Counted from the first letter of the stretch, positions 54,101 to 63,630 are shown. The stretch: DNA of 64,000 nt from Parapedobacter sp. SGR-10 (GCF_011030405.1 NZ_JAAJTJ010000001.1:1-64000); one strand, 5' to 3'. Numbers and translations are program-made. The notes: generated from the sequence alone by a model not told the origin.

Positions 54101-57100
54101 TAGGTGCAGGACCGTCTGTATCGTCATCGTTATTGTTGCCCGGGTTCGGATCAGTCACTCCCGGAGGAACGCCAACACCGGCCGCATTGGTCAAGTCGCC
54201 TGTAAAGCCGGACGGTACATTGACTGTCACCGTATAGACGATGCTGCTTCCGCCAGGCATGTTGACTGTCTGGCTGATGTCGCCCGCACCCGAAAGCGCG
54301 CCTGTAGCACCACCGTTCATGGACGCGGTCCAGTGGCCTGTGGTACCCGTAGGCAAGTTGTCCGTTACGGTAGCACCTATCACATCGGAAGGACCGTTGT
54401 TGGTCACCGTAATGGTATATATTACCGTCTCACCCGGTGTATAGGTATCAGATTCGCTTACTTTTACAAGAGACAGGTCTGCTACCGCATTCGGCGGGTT
54501 GCCGGTCGTAGACGTATTGTTGTCTAATTGAGGATCTTCCAATCCCGGAGGAGGAGTCACCGTAGCGGTATTGACCAGCTCGCCTGTATAATCGGACGGT
54601 ACCTCGACATTGACGGTGTACTCAATCCAACCGCCATTGTCAATGTCTACCTGTTGGTTAACATGGCCGGATCCGGTCGTACCGACCGCAACAGATACGT
54701 CTGCAGGATCACTGACAGCTGTGACTTCCCATGTACCATTACCGGTACCGGCAGGAAGGATATCCTGTACGGTAGCGCCTGTCACATCGGAAGGACCATT
54801 GTTACCTACCCTTACCGTGTAGGTCGCTGTCGTACCCGGTGTATAGGTAGCATCGTTGGCATTTTTGGTGATCCACAGATCGGCTTTTGAAGCCGGTGGA
54901 TTGTCATCTGTCGATGTATTGTTACCGGGATTCGGGTCAGTCGTACCCGGAGGAACGCCGACCGTAGCCGTGTTCGTCAGGTTGCCTGTAAATCCGGACG
55001 GTACATCCACGGTGACTTCGTAGACGATGCTGCCACCGTTAGGGATATTGACTGTCTGGCTGAAGCCCGTCGCTGCCACCGCACCCGGCGTAGCACCTGT
55101 GGCACCATCATTGAGGGTCACCGTCCAGGTACCTGTCGTACCAGCAGGGAAAGTATCCTCTACCACAGCACCTGTCACATCGGAAGGCCCGTTGTTGGTC
55201 ACCGTAATGGTGTATATTACCGGCATGCCCGGTGTATAGGTGGCTGAATTATCCGTCTTGACAATAGACAGGTCTGCTACCGAAGCCGGAGGATCCTCAT
55301 CGAAATCTTCATTGTCGCCCGGTGTAGGATCCGTAGGGATACCCGGTCCCGGAGGAGGAAGATCGACCCTTGCCGCATTGCGCAGATTGCCTGTAAAGCT
55401 GGACGGCACTTCGACATTGACCATGTAGACGACACTGCTTCCGTTTGGAAGATCGACCAGCTGGTTGATAATGTGCGTCGCATTAGCCGCGCCGGAAGCT
55501 GTACCCGAAGCTCCACCGATATAGCTGGCTGTCCAGCTTGCCTCGGTGATACCTGCAGGAAGAAGATCCGTCACGCGGACACCCGACGCGTCAGCAGGGC
55601 CGGCATTGGCTACTGTAATCGTGTAGGTCACGGTAGTACCCGGCGTATACTGTGTCTGGTTGTTGTCTTTTTCAATAGAGAGGTTGGCGACCGGAGCCGG
55701 TTCGTCGATATCCGTAGATTTATCGTTGTCCGGATCAGGATCGGTTGTACCCGGAGGCACAGTAGCCCTCGCGGTATTGACCAGATCGCCTGTATAATCA
55801 GACGGTACCACGACATTGACGGTGTAGACAATGCTACCTCCATCCTTGATGTCGACCGTCTCGTTGATATGGCCTGTACCGGTGGTACCGGCGACAGCGG
55901 AAGCATCTGTAGAAGATGTGACTGTCCATGTACCGGTGGTACCGGCAGGCAGGTTGTCCGTGATGACCGCGCCTACCACATCGGAAGGACCGTTGTTGGT
56001 CACTATGACTGTATAGGTCACTGTACTACCCGGTGTATATGTGGTGGCACCATTGGTTTTCGCTACTCCCAAGTCAGCTACCGAAGCCGGATCGTCGATA
56101 TCCGTAGAGGTTTCGTCGCCCGGATTCGGATCTTCCGGATAGCCCGGATCCCCAGGAGTGCCCGGAGGCGTTACCGTAGCTGTATTGATCAGCTGTCCGG
56201 TAAAGTCGGACGGTACATCTATATCTACCGTGTAGACGATGCTGCTTCCGTTAGGAAGATTCACTGTCTGGCTGATACCTGTTGCCGCTGTCGCATTCGA
56301 CGTAGCACCCGAGGCACCATCGTTCTGAACAACAGTCCAGGTACCTGTCGTACCGGTAGGGAAGTTGTCCACTACCGCAACACCTGCCACATCGGAAGGC
56401 CCGTTATTACGGACGGTCACGGTATATCTCACCGTAGTACCCGGTGTATAGGTTGCCGAATTGTTTGTCTTGACGACAGACAGGTCGGCCTTTGGAGCCG
56501 GATCGTCGATATCCGTAGAGGTTTCATTGCCCGGATTCGGATCAGTCGGATAGCCCGGATCTCCAGGAGTGCCCGGAGGCGTTACCGTAGCTGTATTGAT
56601 CAGCTGTCCTGTAAAATTAGACGGCACGACGACGTGAACCGTATAGACGATGCTTGCACCATTGGCAATGTTCACCGTCTGGCTGATACTGCCTGTACCC
56701 AAAAGCGCACCTGTCGCATTGCCATTGAAAGCAGCAGTCCAGAAGCCTGTGGTACCGGCAGGAAGATTGTCCGTCACTGTATAGCCTACCGCATCGGAAG
56801 GACCATTGTTGGTCACAGTCACCGTGTAGACAACAGTAGTACCCGGGCTGTAGGTGGCCGATCCATCGGTCTTGACGACTACCAAATCCGCTGCCGGAGC
56901 CGGATCGTTGGTGCTCGTGGACGTATTGTTGCCCGGAACCTCATCGATCGTACCCAGGGGCACCGCTACCGTAGCCGTATTGGCTACCGCGCCTGTATGG
57001 TTGGATGGTACATTGACCGTCACGGTGTACGTGATGGTCGCACCGTTAGGGATATCGACGGTCTCATTGATATGGCCGCTGATAGGCGTAGTAGTATATG

Positions 57101-60100
57101 CACCACCCGATACTCCCGCACCATAGACAGCCGTCCATGTACCAGTGGTACCGGCAGGAAGGATATCCTGTACCGTAGCACCTGTCACATTAGACGGACC
57201 GTTGTTACGGACTGTCACGGTGTAGACTACAGTCTCACCCGCGGTATATGTAGCCGGACCTGTTTTTACCACAGACAGATCCGCTTTCGGTGCCGGTGTA
57301 TTGTCATCCGTAGATGTATTGTTGCCCGGATTCGGATCAGTTACTCCAGGAGGAACACCGATCGTAGCCGTATTGACCAGATGGCCTATATAATCGGACG
57401 GTACAGCAATATTGACCGTGTAGACGATACTGCCTCCATTAGGGATATTGACCAATTGGTCGATACCTGTGGCACCTGTAGTATTCGGTGCGGCCCCCGA
57501 GGCACCACCGTTCAAAGCCACGGTCCAAGTACCTTGCAGGCTACCGGGGAAAGTATCTTCTACCCTTGCACCGGTAACATCCGAAGGGCCATTGTTGGTC
57601 ACTGTGACTGTATAGGTCACTGTACTACCCGGCGTATAAGTCGCAGCATTGTCGGTCTTGACGACAGAAAGGTCAGCTACAGGAGCCGGCGTATCTTCGT
57701 CGAAGTCTTCGTTGTCACCCGGTGTAGGATCCGTAGGTATGCTCGGATCAGCCGGATCAGGTGCAGGAAGATCAACCCGTGCTATATTGCGCAGATTGCC
57801 TGTGAAGTTAGACGGCACCACGACATTGACGGTATAGACGATACTACCCCCGTTAGGAATGCTCACTGTCTCATTGATGATGTGTGTCGCATTAGCCGTA
57901 CCGGAAGTGGCCGCACCTCCTGCTCCTGCTCCGCCAAGATAGTTGGCTGTCCACGTTGCTTCGGTGATACCGGCAGGAAGAAGATCCGTCACCGTCACAG
58001 CCGACGCGTCGGAAGGGCCTGCATTGGCCACGGTAATGGTGTAGGTCACTGTAGTACCCGGCGTATATTGGGTCTGACCGTTGTCTTTTACGACAGACAG
58101 GTTGGCCAAAGGTGCCGGCGGATTGGTTACCGTAGATTTATTGTTGTCCTCATCGGGATCTTCGATACCAGGAGGAGGTGTCACCGTAGCGGTATTGATG
58201 AGGTCGCCCGTATAGTTGGACGGTACCACGACATTGACCGTATAGACAATGTTGCCTCCACTTTGGATATTCACTGTTTCATTATTGATGTGTCCTGTAC
58301 CGGATGCATTGCCTGTCGCATTGTTAAATGTGGCAGTCCATGTACCATTGGTACCGGCAGGAAGCAAATCGGCTACTGTAGCACCTGTGACATCGTCAGG
58401 ACCGTCATTATATACGGTCACGATATAGGTCACTGTACTACCCGGTGCATACGTGGTCGCACCGCCTGCTCTTACTTTTGTAATACGCAGGTCAGCCTGA
58501 GGGGCTGAAGCCACAGCAACAACATTATTTGTCAGTATATTATTACAAGGTGTGCCCAAACCATTGTCCGAACATTCAAAATACGGATCGGTGGGTGGTA
58601 CGTACGTGAGCGGATCGTTTGGATCACTCTGATTGGTCGCATCCGGATCTGTCACGTCATTTGGTCGCAAAATAGTGGCCTCCACGAGCAGATTACCACC
58701 AGGGGGCACTGCTGTCACCGTACCGGTAAAGGTATAGGTCACCGTACAACCGTCCGGCAGATCAAGCACCGAAGAGAAGGTTCTTGTTGCAGGATTGTAT
58801 GTCACAGCAGTAGCCTGTGTACCACAAGAATTGCCATTAAATGTCGGTGTAAAACCGGTCGGGTCAAACTCGGCGGGTACAGTAAATGTGAAAGGAGCAC
58901 CCGTCACATCACTTGGGCCATCGTTAAACACCGTTACTGTATAGGTCAATGGGCCTCCCGATAGGACCGTCGTTGTACTCGGCGTGATACTTGGTATCTG
59001 TAAATCGGCTTCCTTCACAGCCAAGGTCGTATTGAACTCAACAGCTTGGCTTCGGATGAATGTCCAGGTATCTATAGTTCTTTCATTTCCAAAGTGATTT
59101 CCGGTACTTCCTGATCCCCCAACACCCCAAATATGTCCGTTTGTCGTACTATTGACACCTGTACTATTAGCTGGTGGCAAATGACTGTTGTTTACAGGTG
59201 AAGGAGCAGATCCCACAAACGCAGTCCCTGTAGGGATGGTAGTGTCATCCCAATAGACATTATACCGATCCGGCGCAGCTGGTCCGTCAGGGCCATTTGT
59301 CAACTCGATAATCGTCCCAAGCCGATTGTATTCCATATCAATATATGGGAAATGTACTTCAGCACCTTGCAATTGTACGATAACTTTTGCCGGGACACTA
59401 CCTGCAGGTAATGGCATAGGCGTAGTAGCACCATCCTTACCGTCCCAGTATACTTCATTTAATCCAGCAGCAGCAGATCCTGTAATAGTTCTGGTCGGGA
59501 ACGACGGCGAACCTGTGCTCTCGATAACGATCGAATAGGAACTTGCCACATTTGCATTGAAGCGCACATATCCCCCTTTATTGCCCACCTGCGAAGGTGT
59601 CCCGTCCATACCGACGAGCTGTACCCCAGTCACTGTAGGAGTCTGCGGCACTGTCCTTAACCAGGTCAATCCCCCCGTCATATCGATAGATGCCGTTGTC
59701 GGCATTCCGGGATCAGGATCGGTATAAAACATTTTGTGGGTAACGTGGTTATTGGCTGTCACATCCTGATTATTTGGATTGTGTACCCGAGTGGCCAAGT
59801 TAGTTGCGTTTGACGAATTATAACTTTTATAGGTCGCCTCCTGCGTAACCGGGTCGACGACTCCCTTATTGTTGACAAAGAACGTAAAGTATAGACCGTT
59901 GTTGCCATTATTATTAACACGGTATATATAACCATCCTTGGTCAATACATGTACGACACCATAAAACCCATTCGAATCAGGGCTATTCGATCCGTTGTTT
60001 AGGTTCAGCACATTCGTGTATACACGACCAGCGACAAATCCCGTACCTGCCGTATTGATCACTGAGACATCCCATGCCGCTATAAAGACACTATTGGGCT

Positions 60101-60596
60101 GTGACCAGGAACCATTTGCATTGACCGTGGTCGGCGCGGAATCAGAGGAGGTTGACCTAGAGACAAACTCGACACGGTAAATCCCCTCTTGGGTTACGTT
60201 ATAGTAAATAGGCGTATACCGATCTGCAACAGATCCGCCAACCAGCTGGGGGCCGGCAGTTTCTTGCGTACGATTGAGAATGCGGCCATCGGTGTCATTA
60301 TTGACGACTTCGGTGCCGCTTGGACTGTACAGCCTGATCCGACCAGAATTCTGATTCTGAGCACTGGATGCCAGTGTAATAATCTCGCCGGGTCGGGCAT
60401 ACACATAATGTACACCTTGATTGGCAAAGGGCCAGTTGTTTGTAGGCGTGGTATACGCTCGCAAAAACGCACGATACCCCGATGCACCATCAGGATACAG
60501 ATCCTTTGACCCATCAGCATGTGCCCCTAGCCAGTAAAAAACTGCAAACAGGGTCAGCACAAACTGAAATAAACGATTGTTAAAAGAATTATTCAT
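51159..60596 (-). CDS. Giant repeat adhesin, DUF11 repeats, type B T9SS sorting domain
   Basis: A 3145-residue exported protein. A signal peptide (FVLTLFAVFYWLGAHA) and about 500 unique residues lead to fourteen DUF11 (CARDB-like) beta-sandwich repeats from about residue 530 to 2410. Each begins AD/ANLSVVKTD...YTPGTTVTYTVTV-N-NGPSDVTG. Six repeats of another type follow (IDAVDD/N...NVLDNDLLNG). The last 85 residues (NTFTPNGDGKNDAFEI...RWGNEVYR...GLNDGTYYYMV) are the gliding-motility C-terminal sorting domain used by type IX secretion. A surface adhesin role is inferred. Repeats 3-8 and 9-14 are two copies of one six-repeat block. Confidence 0.95.
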   Translation of the reverse strand: MNNSFNNRLFQFVLTLFAVFYWLGAHADGSKDLYPDGASGYRAFLRAYTTPTNNWPFANQGVHYVYARPGEIITLASSAQNQNSGRIRLYSPSGTEVVNNDTDGRILNRTQETAGPQLVGGSVADRYTPIYYNVTQEGIYRVEFVSRSTSSDSAPTTVNANGSWSQPNSVFIAAWDVSVINTAGTGFVAGRVYTNVLNLNNGSNSPDSNGFYGVVHVLTKDGYIYRVNNNGNNGLYFTFFVNNKGVVDPVTQEATYKSYNSSNATNLATRVHNPNNQDVTANNHVTHKMFYTDPDPGMPTTASIDMTGGLTWLRTVPQTPTVTGVQLVGMDGTPSQVGNKGGYVRFNANVASSYSIVIESTGSPSFPTRTITGSAAAGLNEVYWDGKDGATTPMPLPAGSVPAKVIVQLQGAEVHFPYIDMEYNRLGTIIELTNGPDGPAAPDRYNVYWDDTTIPTGTAFVGSAPSPVNNSHLPPANSTGVNSTTNGHIWGVGGSGSTGNHFGNERTIDTWTFIRSQAVEFNTTLAVKEADLQIPSITPSTTTVLSGGPLTYTVTVFNDGPSDVTGAPFTFTVPAEFDPTGFTPTFNGNSCGTQATAVTYNPATRTFSSVLDLPDGCTVTYTFTGTVTAVPPGGNLLVEATILRPNDVTDPDATNQSDPNDPLTYVPPTDPYFECSDNGLGTPCNNILTNNVVAVASAPQADLRITKVRAGGATTYAPGSTVTYIVTVYNDGPDDVTGATVADLLPAGTNGTWTATFNNATGNASGTGHINNETVNIQSGGNIVYTVNVVVPSNYTGDLINTATVTPPPGIEDPDEDNNKSTVTNPPAPLANLSVVKDNGQTQYTPGTTVTYTITVANAGPSDASAVTVTDLLPAGITEATWTANYLGGAGAGGAATSGTANATHIINETVSIPNGGSIVYTVNVVVPSNFTGNLRNIARVDLPAPDPADPSIPTDPTPGDNEDFDEDTPAPVADLSVVKTDNAATYTPGSTVTYTVTVTNNGPSDVTGARVEDTFPGSLQGTWTVALNGGASGAAPNTTGATGIDQLVNIPNGGSIVYTVNIAVPSDYIGHLVNTATIGVPPGVTDPNPGNNTSTDDNTPAPKADLSVVKTGPATYTAGETVVYTVTVRNNGPSNVTGATVQDILPAGTTGTWTAVYGAGVSGGAYTTTPISGHINETVDIPNGATITYTVTVNVPSNHTGAVANTATVAVPLGTIDEVPGNNTSTSTNDPAPAADLVVVKTDGSATYSPGTTVVYTVTVTNNGPSDAVGYTVTDNLPAGTTGFWTAAFNGNATGALLGTGSISQTVNIANGASIVYTVHVVVPSNFTGQLINTATVTPPGTPGDPGYPTDPNPGNETSTDIDDPAPKADLSVVKTNNSATYTPGTTVRYTVTVRNNGPSDVAGVAVVDNFPTGTTGTWTVVQNDGASGATSNATAATGISQTVNLPNGSSIVYTVDIDVPSDFTGQLINTATVTPPGTPGDPGYPEDPNPGDETSTDIDDPASVADLGVAKTNGATTYTPGSTVTYTVIVTNNGPSDVVGAVITDNLPAGTTGTWTVTSSTDASAVAGTTGTGHINETVDIKDGGSIVYTVNVVVPSDYTGDLVNTARATVPPGTTDPDPDNDKSTDIDEPAPVANLSIEKDNNQTQYTPGTTVTYTITVANAGPADASGVRVTDLLPAGITEASWTASYIGGASGTASGAANATHIINQLVDLPNGSSVVYMVNVEVPSSFTGNLRNAARVDLPPPGPGIPTDPTPGDNEDFDEDPPASVADLSIVKTDNSATYTPGMPVIYTITVTNNGPSDVTGAVVEDTFPAGTTGTWTVTLNDGATGATPGAVAATGFSQTVNIPNGGSIVYEVTVDVPSGFTGNLTNTATVGVPPGTTDPNPGNNTSTDDNPPASKADLWITKNANDATYTPGTTATYTVRVGNNGPSDVTGATVQDILPAGTGNGTWEVTAVSDPADVSVAVGTTGSGHVNQQVDIDNGGWIEYTVNVEVPSDYTGELVNTATVTPPPGLEDPQLDNNTSTTGNPPNAVADLSLVKVSESDTYTPGETVIYTITVTNNGPSDVIGATVTDNLPTGTTGHWTASMNGGATGALSGAGDISQTVNMPGGSSIVYTVTVNVPSGFTGDLTNAAGVGVPPGVTDPNPGNNNDDDTDGPAPKADLSVVKTDNAANFTPGTAVVYTVTVTNNGPSDVTGATVTDVLPAGTTGGWEVTASTNASATVGTNGMGNLSQTVNIQNGGSIVYTVTVDVPSDFAGNLVNTARADVPPGTTDPDPDNNTSTDENEPALVADLALTKAVSNANPKVGDIVTFTLTVTNNGPSDAPDVVVTDHLPSGYTFVSASSADYSEATGLWTVGTLANGANAQLTIQARVRGAGDYRNIATASSPAHDPHPGDNTDNAKGSVIQANNDHLGSVNGHEGGTTFGSVLDNDLLNGAGITRNAAGEPVEVELHVGTVTTPPASGTITMNPDGTITVDPGTTEGTYEIPYEICEVGNPTNCDQAVATILVTKAIIDPDDDFYDNVDGITGATVGNVLDNDKLNGVQVDPADVTITVLEPATSVPDAVNANVPVLHADGTITIVPNTPAGEYRIRYQICENINPTTNCDWAIARVNVVMPQIDAVNDNMGPVNGVTGGSAGNVLDNDTFNGNPATTSNVAITEVNPAIPVIDAPSGNTTVPTLDPATGEVTVPPGTPAGDYRIDYRICDVINPKNCDDATVTVRVFKPEIKAEDDNYITPDVVPCGIGRAGSDNIGNVLSNDRFNGVTGAGILALADISVVQAAVANHDAVNANVPVLNTATGVVSIPANTPAGTYQIRYRITDKLMPTNYSEATVTVRICKAEIDAVDDKGIPTVTRPDYVSINGYEGGAVPSVITNDLLNGTALTTANIGTGIDQVTLTPDMDGPYPGKLTFNADGTITVAPQTEAGEYRWWYTVCENLNPHNCDRAVATIVVHAAPIDAVDDNFPITIGRTGSTTPSVLDNDLLNNDPIIRDEIILTPGTPSHLGLTMNEDGTINVPAGTKEGTYTYPYTICEVLNPSNCDDAVATIVVTAPDLEIPNTFTPNGDGKNDAFEIVGWEAYDRIELVVFNRWGNEVYRNIDYANNWTGAGLNDGTYYYMVKLIKGNTTDIRKGWVLIKRR

Positions 60597-60610
60597 AATT
60601 TTTTTTGATT

Positions 60611-60859
60611 CTAGATCTTTTGTATATCACTCTGCCGATAAGGCGGTAAGAAAACATTTGGTACAGGTGCAGATCTGTCTGCTTCGGTACCCCTCTTGTC
60701 TTCCACGGCCATACGGCGTAGCAGTAGAACAATGGGAAAGGCCAATATAGCCAGTAGTACCACGACGCCTGTCACGGTCAACCGAACTAAGCAAAAGTCC
60801 TTTCCGAAAAAGGGGTCTATATAACTAAGACCTTGCTTGAAAAAATGAGGGAACGACAT
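60611..60859 (-). CDS. Small single-span membrane protein upstream of the adhesin
   Basis: An 82-residue protein with one hydrophobic helix (LTVTGVVVLLAILAFPIVLLLRRM, about 27-50) and a basic stop. It is encoded 14 bp before the adhesin, probably as first gene of that operon. I do not recognise a family; a chaperone-like or leader role would be speculation. Confidence 0.6.
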   Translation of the reverse strand: MSFPHFFKQGLSYIDPFFGKDFCLVRLTVTGVVVLLAILAFPIVLLLRRMAVEDKRGTEADRSAPVPNVFLPPYRQSDIQKI

Positions 60860-61432
60860 AAAACATAGTTAATAGTGTAAATTAATTTGATTACTTGATT
60901 TGGCTATCGAGCACAGTTTATTCATGGATTTGCAACATGCTTGCACTATCGATAACGCTTCAAATGTAGATCATACTTGATCGTAAAAAAATATCTCAAA
61001 TCTTGAAAAAAGGTGATGATAAAAAATTGAGACATAGGAATTTCCTAAAAAACTAACACACTATAAAACTGTATATCAACAAGTTATACTTAAACATATT
61101 TTTTGAGAAGGTCATTTGAGATCATGATGTAAGTTTTCAGAAATTGGATAGCATTTGCTTCGCATTCGCAAACAGAGGTAGCTATGCCGCTACAAAAAAA
61201 AGAAATTGAGACAGGACATGTCGTATGTGCACTCATAAAGCCAGATTTAACACAATAGTCGACTTGTAGCTAGAGCTCTACAAAATATTTTATATAGCAA
61301 AATTTTGCTATATCTTTTTTTATTTTTACCTCATTAAATATGAGAATTATTGACTAAGCACCCCCTTTTGCTAACGCATTGATTTAATAAGGACAAGCAA
61401 GAGGAATCACACGCCGACAGTGAGGTTATAAA
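60860..61432. other. 573-bp gene-free region between divergent genes
   Basis: No ORF worth reporting. It contains a possible -7 element for the adhesin operon on the minus strand (CAAATGTA at 60961-60968), a small IR GTAGC-TATGCC-GCTAC near 61181, and the palindrome at 61292-61313. AT-rich, with several poly-A runs. Confidence 0.45.
61292..61313. promoter_or_regulatory. 22-bp perfect palindrome upstream of AraC-type regulator
   Basis: ATATAGCAAAA and its exact complement, 120 bp before the regulator start and followed by a T run. It could be an operator or a weak terminator with no loop. Confidence 0.5.
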
Positions 61433-62584
61433 TTGATTATTAAAAATAAAAGAATTAAAACTAGCATCGTGGCACCGACATTTTATACCATATCCTATAT
61501 TACCTTAAACGTACTCACAGCGGTCTTGTCCATTGTGGGGCTTACTCTTCAACGGCCGCGACGCACGCCGATTTTTAATCGGGTAAGCATTTATGTATTG
61601 TCGATACTTGGGATGTACAGTGTTATTTCATTGTTGTTCTGCGGTGTATTTCATACACTGGATTACTATGCTTTAGCTTTTCCGTTTTGTCTTCTTTTAG
61701 GACCTGCCTTCTATCTTCTAAGTCTGGCGCGGAGAGGGGAAAAAACGGATAAAATGATTTTTCTTCATCTTATACCTTTTATCTTAAGTCTTCCTTTTTA
61801 CGTTGTGTTTATCACGAACGACAATTTTCGCTATCAGTACTATGCCTCGTACTACTGGATCATTTATCTTTTCGCATTTTTCTCGGTAGTGGGTTATTGT
61901 ACCTGGTCTGTATTGCTGTGGAGTGAAAGGATTGGTACTCGATCCTATGCCTTATTACAACGTGAGGGACTGGCCATGATCTTATTTTTATTGGCATGCA
62001 GTACATTGCTCGTCACGTCTTCGAAAATATGGAGAGGAAGCTTTTATGTGGATATGCAGGAGATCGCCCATACATTTTTTTATCTAATCACACTGTTTTT
62101 AGCTTGGGAGCTATCTGTACGTGTATGGGTAAACAGGGGTGTCTTATCCTATCGCGGGGCGTATCATTCTGCCAAAATATATCCTTCTGTAGAATCTACG
62201 GAAGAAGACAAGCCTGATAATGACGGTTTCACATCCGAACAGAAACATGAGTATAAGCGTAGCGTAGAGTTATTTATTCAAAAGAAAGGTTTTGCCGATC
62301 CTAAGCTCAATAGGGATAAGTTTATCGAAAAAACCAAAATACCATCCAGGCATCTAGGATCTTTTCTGCACAATACGTACGGTAAGGGATTTTCAGCGTT
62401 CATCAATAAGCTTCGCGTGGACTATGCGGCCGAAGAATTGGGCAAGAGTGATTTCGAAGGTACCATTGATGATCTGGGACTGGCCTGTGGCTTTCGTTCA
62501 AGAGCTTCCTTTTATCGCAATTTTACAGCCGAATTCGGCTGTTCACCGTTGGAATACAGAACGAACAATCTGGTGATGGGGTGA
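61433..62584 (+). CDS. AraC-family regulator with N-terminal membrane domain
   Basis: A 383-residue protein. Six or seven membrane spans lie in residues 1-230. The C-terminal 110 residues are an AraC/XylS DNA-binding domain: FIEKTKIPSRHLGSFLHNTYGKGFSAFINKLRVDYAAEELGKS and LGLACGFRSRASFYRNFTAEFGCSPLEYR. Such membrane regulators sense envelope or external signals. The start is TTG 61433; the next Met would cut into the first spans. It is divergent from the adhesin operon and may control it, an inference from position only. Confidence 0.92.
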   Translation: MIIKNKRIKTSIVAPTFYTISYITLNVLTAVLSIVGLTLQRPRRTPIFNRVSIYVLSILGMYSVISLLFCGVFHTLDYYALAFPFCLLLGPAFYLLSLARRGEKTDKMIFLHLIPFILSLPFYVVFITNDNFRYQYYASYYWIIYLFAFFSVVGYCTWSVLLWSERIGTRSYALLQREGLAMILFLLACSTLLVTSSKIWRGSFYVDMQEIAHTFFYLITLFLAWELSVRVWVNRGVLSYRGAYHSAKIYPSVESTEEDKPDNDGFTSEQKHEYKRSVELFIQKKGFADPKLNRDKFIEKTKIPSRHLGSFLHNTYGKGFSAFINKLRVDYAAEELGKSDFEGTIDDLGLACGFRSRASFYRNFTAEFGCSPLEYRTNNLVMG

Positions 62585-62678
62585 TGAGATTTTGATTGAC
62601 GATTTTTGATTGGGGATTGACGAGGGGCGGGTGCGGGATGTTGAAATTCCAAGGCTGGCGTACGAACCACGAAACAAG

Positions 62679-62706
62679 GTAGAGATGCAATGCATTGCGT
62701 CTCTAC
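62679..62706. repeat. 28-bp palindrome, second copy
   Basis: Identical to the palindrome at 42759-42786 except for one base (C to T in the left arm). It lies upstream of tRNA-Leu. Confidence 0.8.
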
Positions 62707-62745
62707 AAGTAAAGGGGTAGCGATAAAAAAACACAAACAGATTTC

Positions 62746-62774
62746 TTGCTTTTCCAATTAAAATCCTATTTTTG
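62746..62774 (+). promoter_or_regulatory. tRNA-Leu promoter
   Basis: TTG (62746-62748) and TATTTTTG (62767-62774) are 18 bp apart. The tRNA begins 36 bp downstream. Confidence 0.7.
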
Positions 62775-62810
62775 CGAGACGTTAGCAAAACATATTTGTG
62801 CGTAGGTGCT

Positions 62811-62897
62811 GCCCGGATGGCGAAATTGGTAAACGTTGCGGTCTCAGAAGCCGTTGGGAATTGTCCCTTGAGAGTTCGAGTCTCTCTCCGGGCACCA
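62811..62897 (+). tRNA. tRNA-Leu(CAG), with encoded CCA
   Basis: Acceptor stem GCCCGGA / TCCGGGC. The anticodon loop CTCAGAA gives CAG. A long variable arm (GTTGGGAATTGTCCCTTGA region) and the T arm GAGTTCGAGTCTC mark a class II tRNA. The 3' CCA is encoded (62895-62897), unlike the tRNA-Asp genes. Confidence 0.95.
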
Positions 62898-62899
62898 GT

Positions 62900-62947
62900 A
62901 AAGAGAAAGGCCCGACAGATTTTAAAATCTGTCGGGCCTTTCTCTTT
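62900..62947. terminator. Bidirectional terminator of tRNA-Leu and greA
   Basis: A 24-bp perfect palindrome arm (AAAGAGAAAGGCCCGACAGA...) with no free loop. Its A and T runs make it work both for tRNA-Leu (plus) and for greA (minus, stop at 63010). Confidence 0.85.
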
Positions 62948-63009
62948 ATCGAATTCATAGTGTGTTATTGAGCGGTTATGGCGTCCGCTCATAACCTTCA
63001 AGAACCGCG

Positions 63010-63483
63010 TTAGCGTGAGATCTCTAAAATCTCGAATTCCAATTCACCTGCAGGTACATTGACTTTAGCAATGTCTCCCACAGATTTGCCCAACAACCCT
63101 TGCGCAATAGGAGATTTGACCGAAATCTTTCCTGCTTTGAGGTCTGCCTCGGTCTCCGATACCAGCTGATATTTCATTTCGGCACCGTTCTTTACATTTT
63201 TTATGCGTACGATGGATAGCGCCAATACTTTGGAGCTATCCAATTTTGATTCATCGATAAGACGGGCACTCGCCAAGACTTCTTCCAGCTTTGCGATCTT
63301 GGCTTCGTGCAAGCCTTGTGCTTCCTTTGCCGCATCGTACTCTGCATTTTCCGAAAGGTCCCCCTTATCTCTTGCTTCAGCAATTGCATTGGCAATTTTA
63401 GCCCGGCCTTCCGTTTTCAAGTACTGCAATTCTTCCTTCAGTTTTGCTAGACCTTCTTCTGTGTAATACGTTACTTCTGCCAT
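63010..63483 (-). CDS. greA: Transcription elongation factor GreA
   Basis: A 157-residue protein. The N-terminal coiled coil (YYTEEGLAKLKEELQYLKTEGRAKIANAIAEARDKGDLSENAEYDAAKEAQ) carries the acidic loop (D/E pair in DLSENAEY) that stimulates RNA cleavage by backtracked polymerase. The C-terminal FKBP-like domain reads SPIAQGLLGKSVGDIAKVNVPAGELEFEILEI. Confidence 0.97.
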   Translation of the reverse strand: MAEVTYYTEEGLAKLKEELQYLKTEGRAKIANAIAEARDKGDLSENAEYDAAKEAQGLHEAKIAKLEEVLASARLIDESKLDSSKVLALSIVRIKNVKNGAEMKYQLVSETEADLKAGKISVKSPIAQGLLGKSVGDIAKVNVPAGELEFEILEISR

Positions 63484-63539
63484 AATTATTAATACTTAAC
63501 TTAACCTTTTTTAACACTAAATTTTAAACAAAAAAGAAA

Positions 63540-63580
63540 CAAGACCACATACCCCCGTATGCGAGGGATGCGGTCTTGTT
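63540..63580 (-). terminator. Response-regulator terminator
   Basis: An imperfect hairpin (CAAGACC...CCC and GGG...GGTCTTG) lies between the stop of the response-regulator gene and the greA start. Read on the minus strand it precedes a short T-rich stretch. Confidence 0.55.
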
Positions 63581-63630
63581 CGTTACTTACGAAGATAAGT
63601 TAATTATCTGATATATCCAAATTATAGTCG

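Noticed and set aside
55473..58508. A 1011-codon open frame on the plus strand, antisense to the adhesin
   Set aside because: It follows the DUF11 repeats exactly and is rich in Arg, Cys and His as expected for an antisense shadow of Thr/Val/Asp-rich repeats. Other plus-strand shadows lie across the same gene.
62543..63001. A 152-codon minus-strand frame over tRNA-Leu
   Set aside because: It covers the tRNA, its promoter, the palindrome and the terminator, and has no family resemblance.
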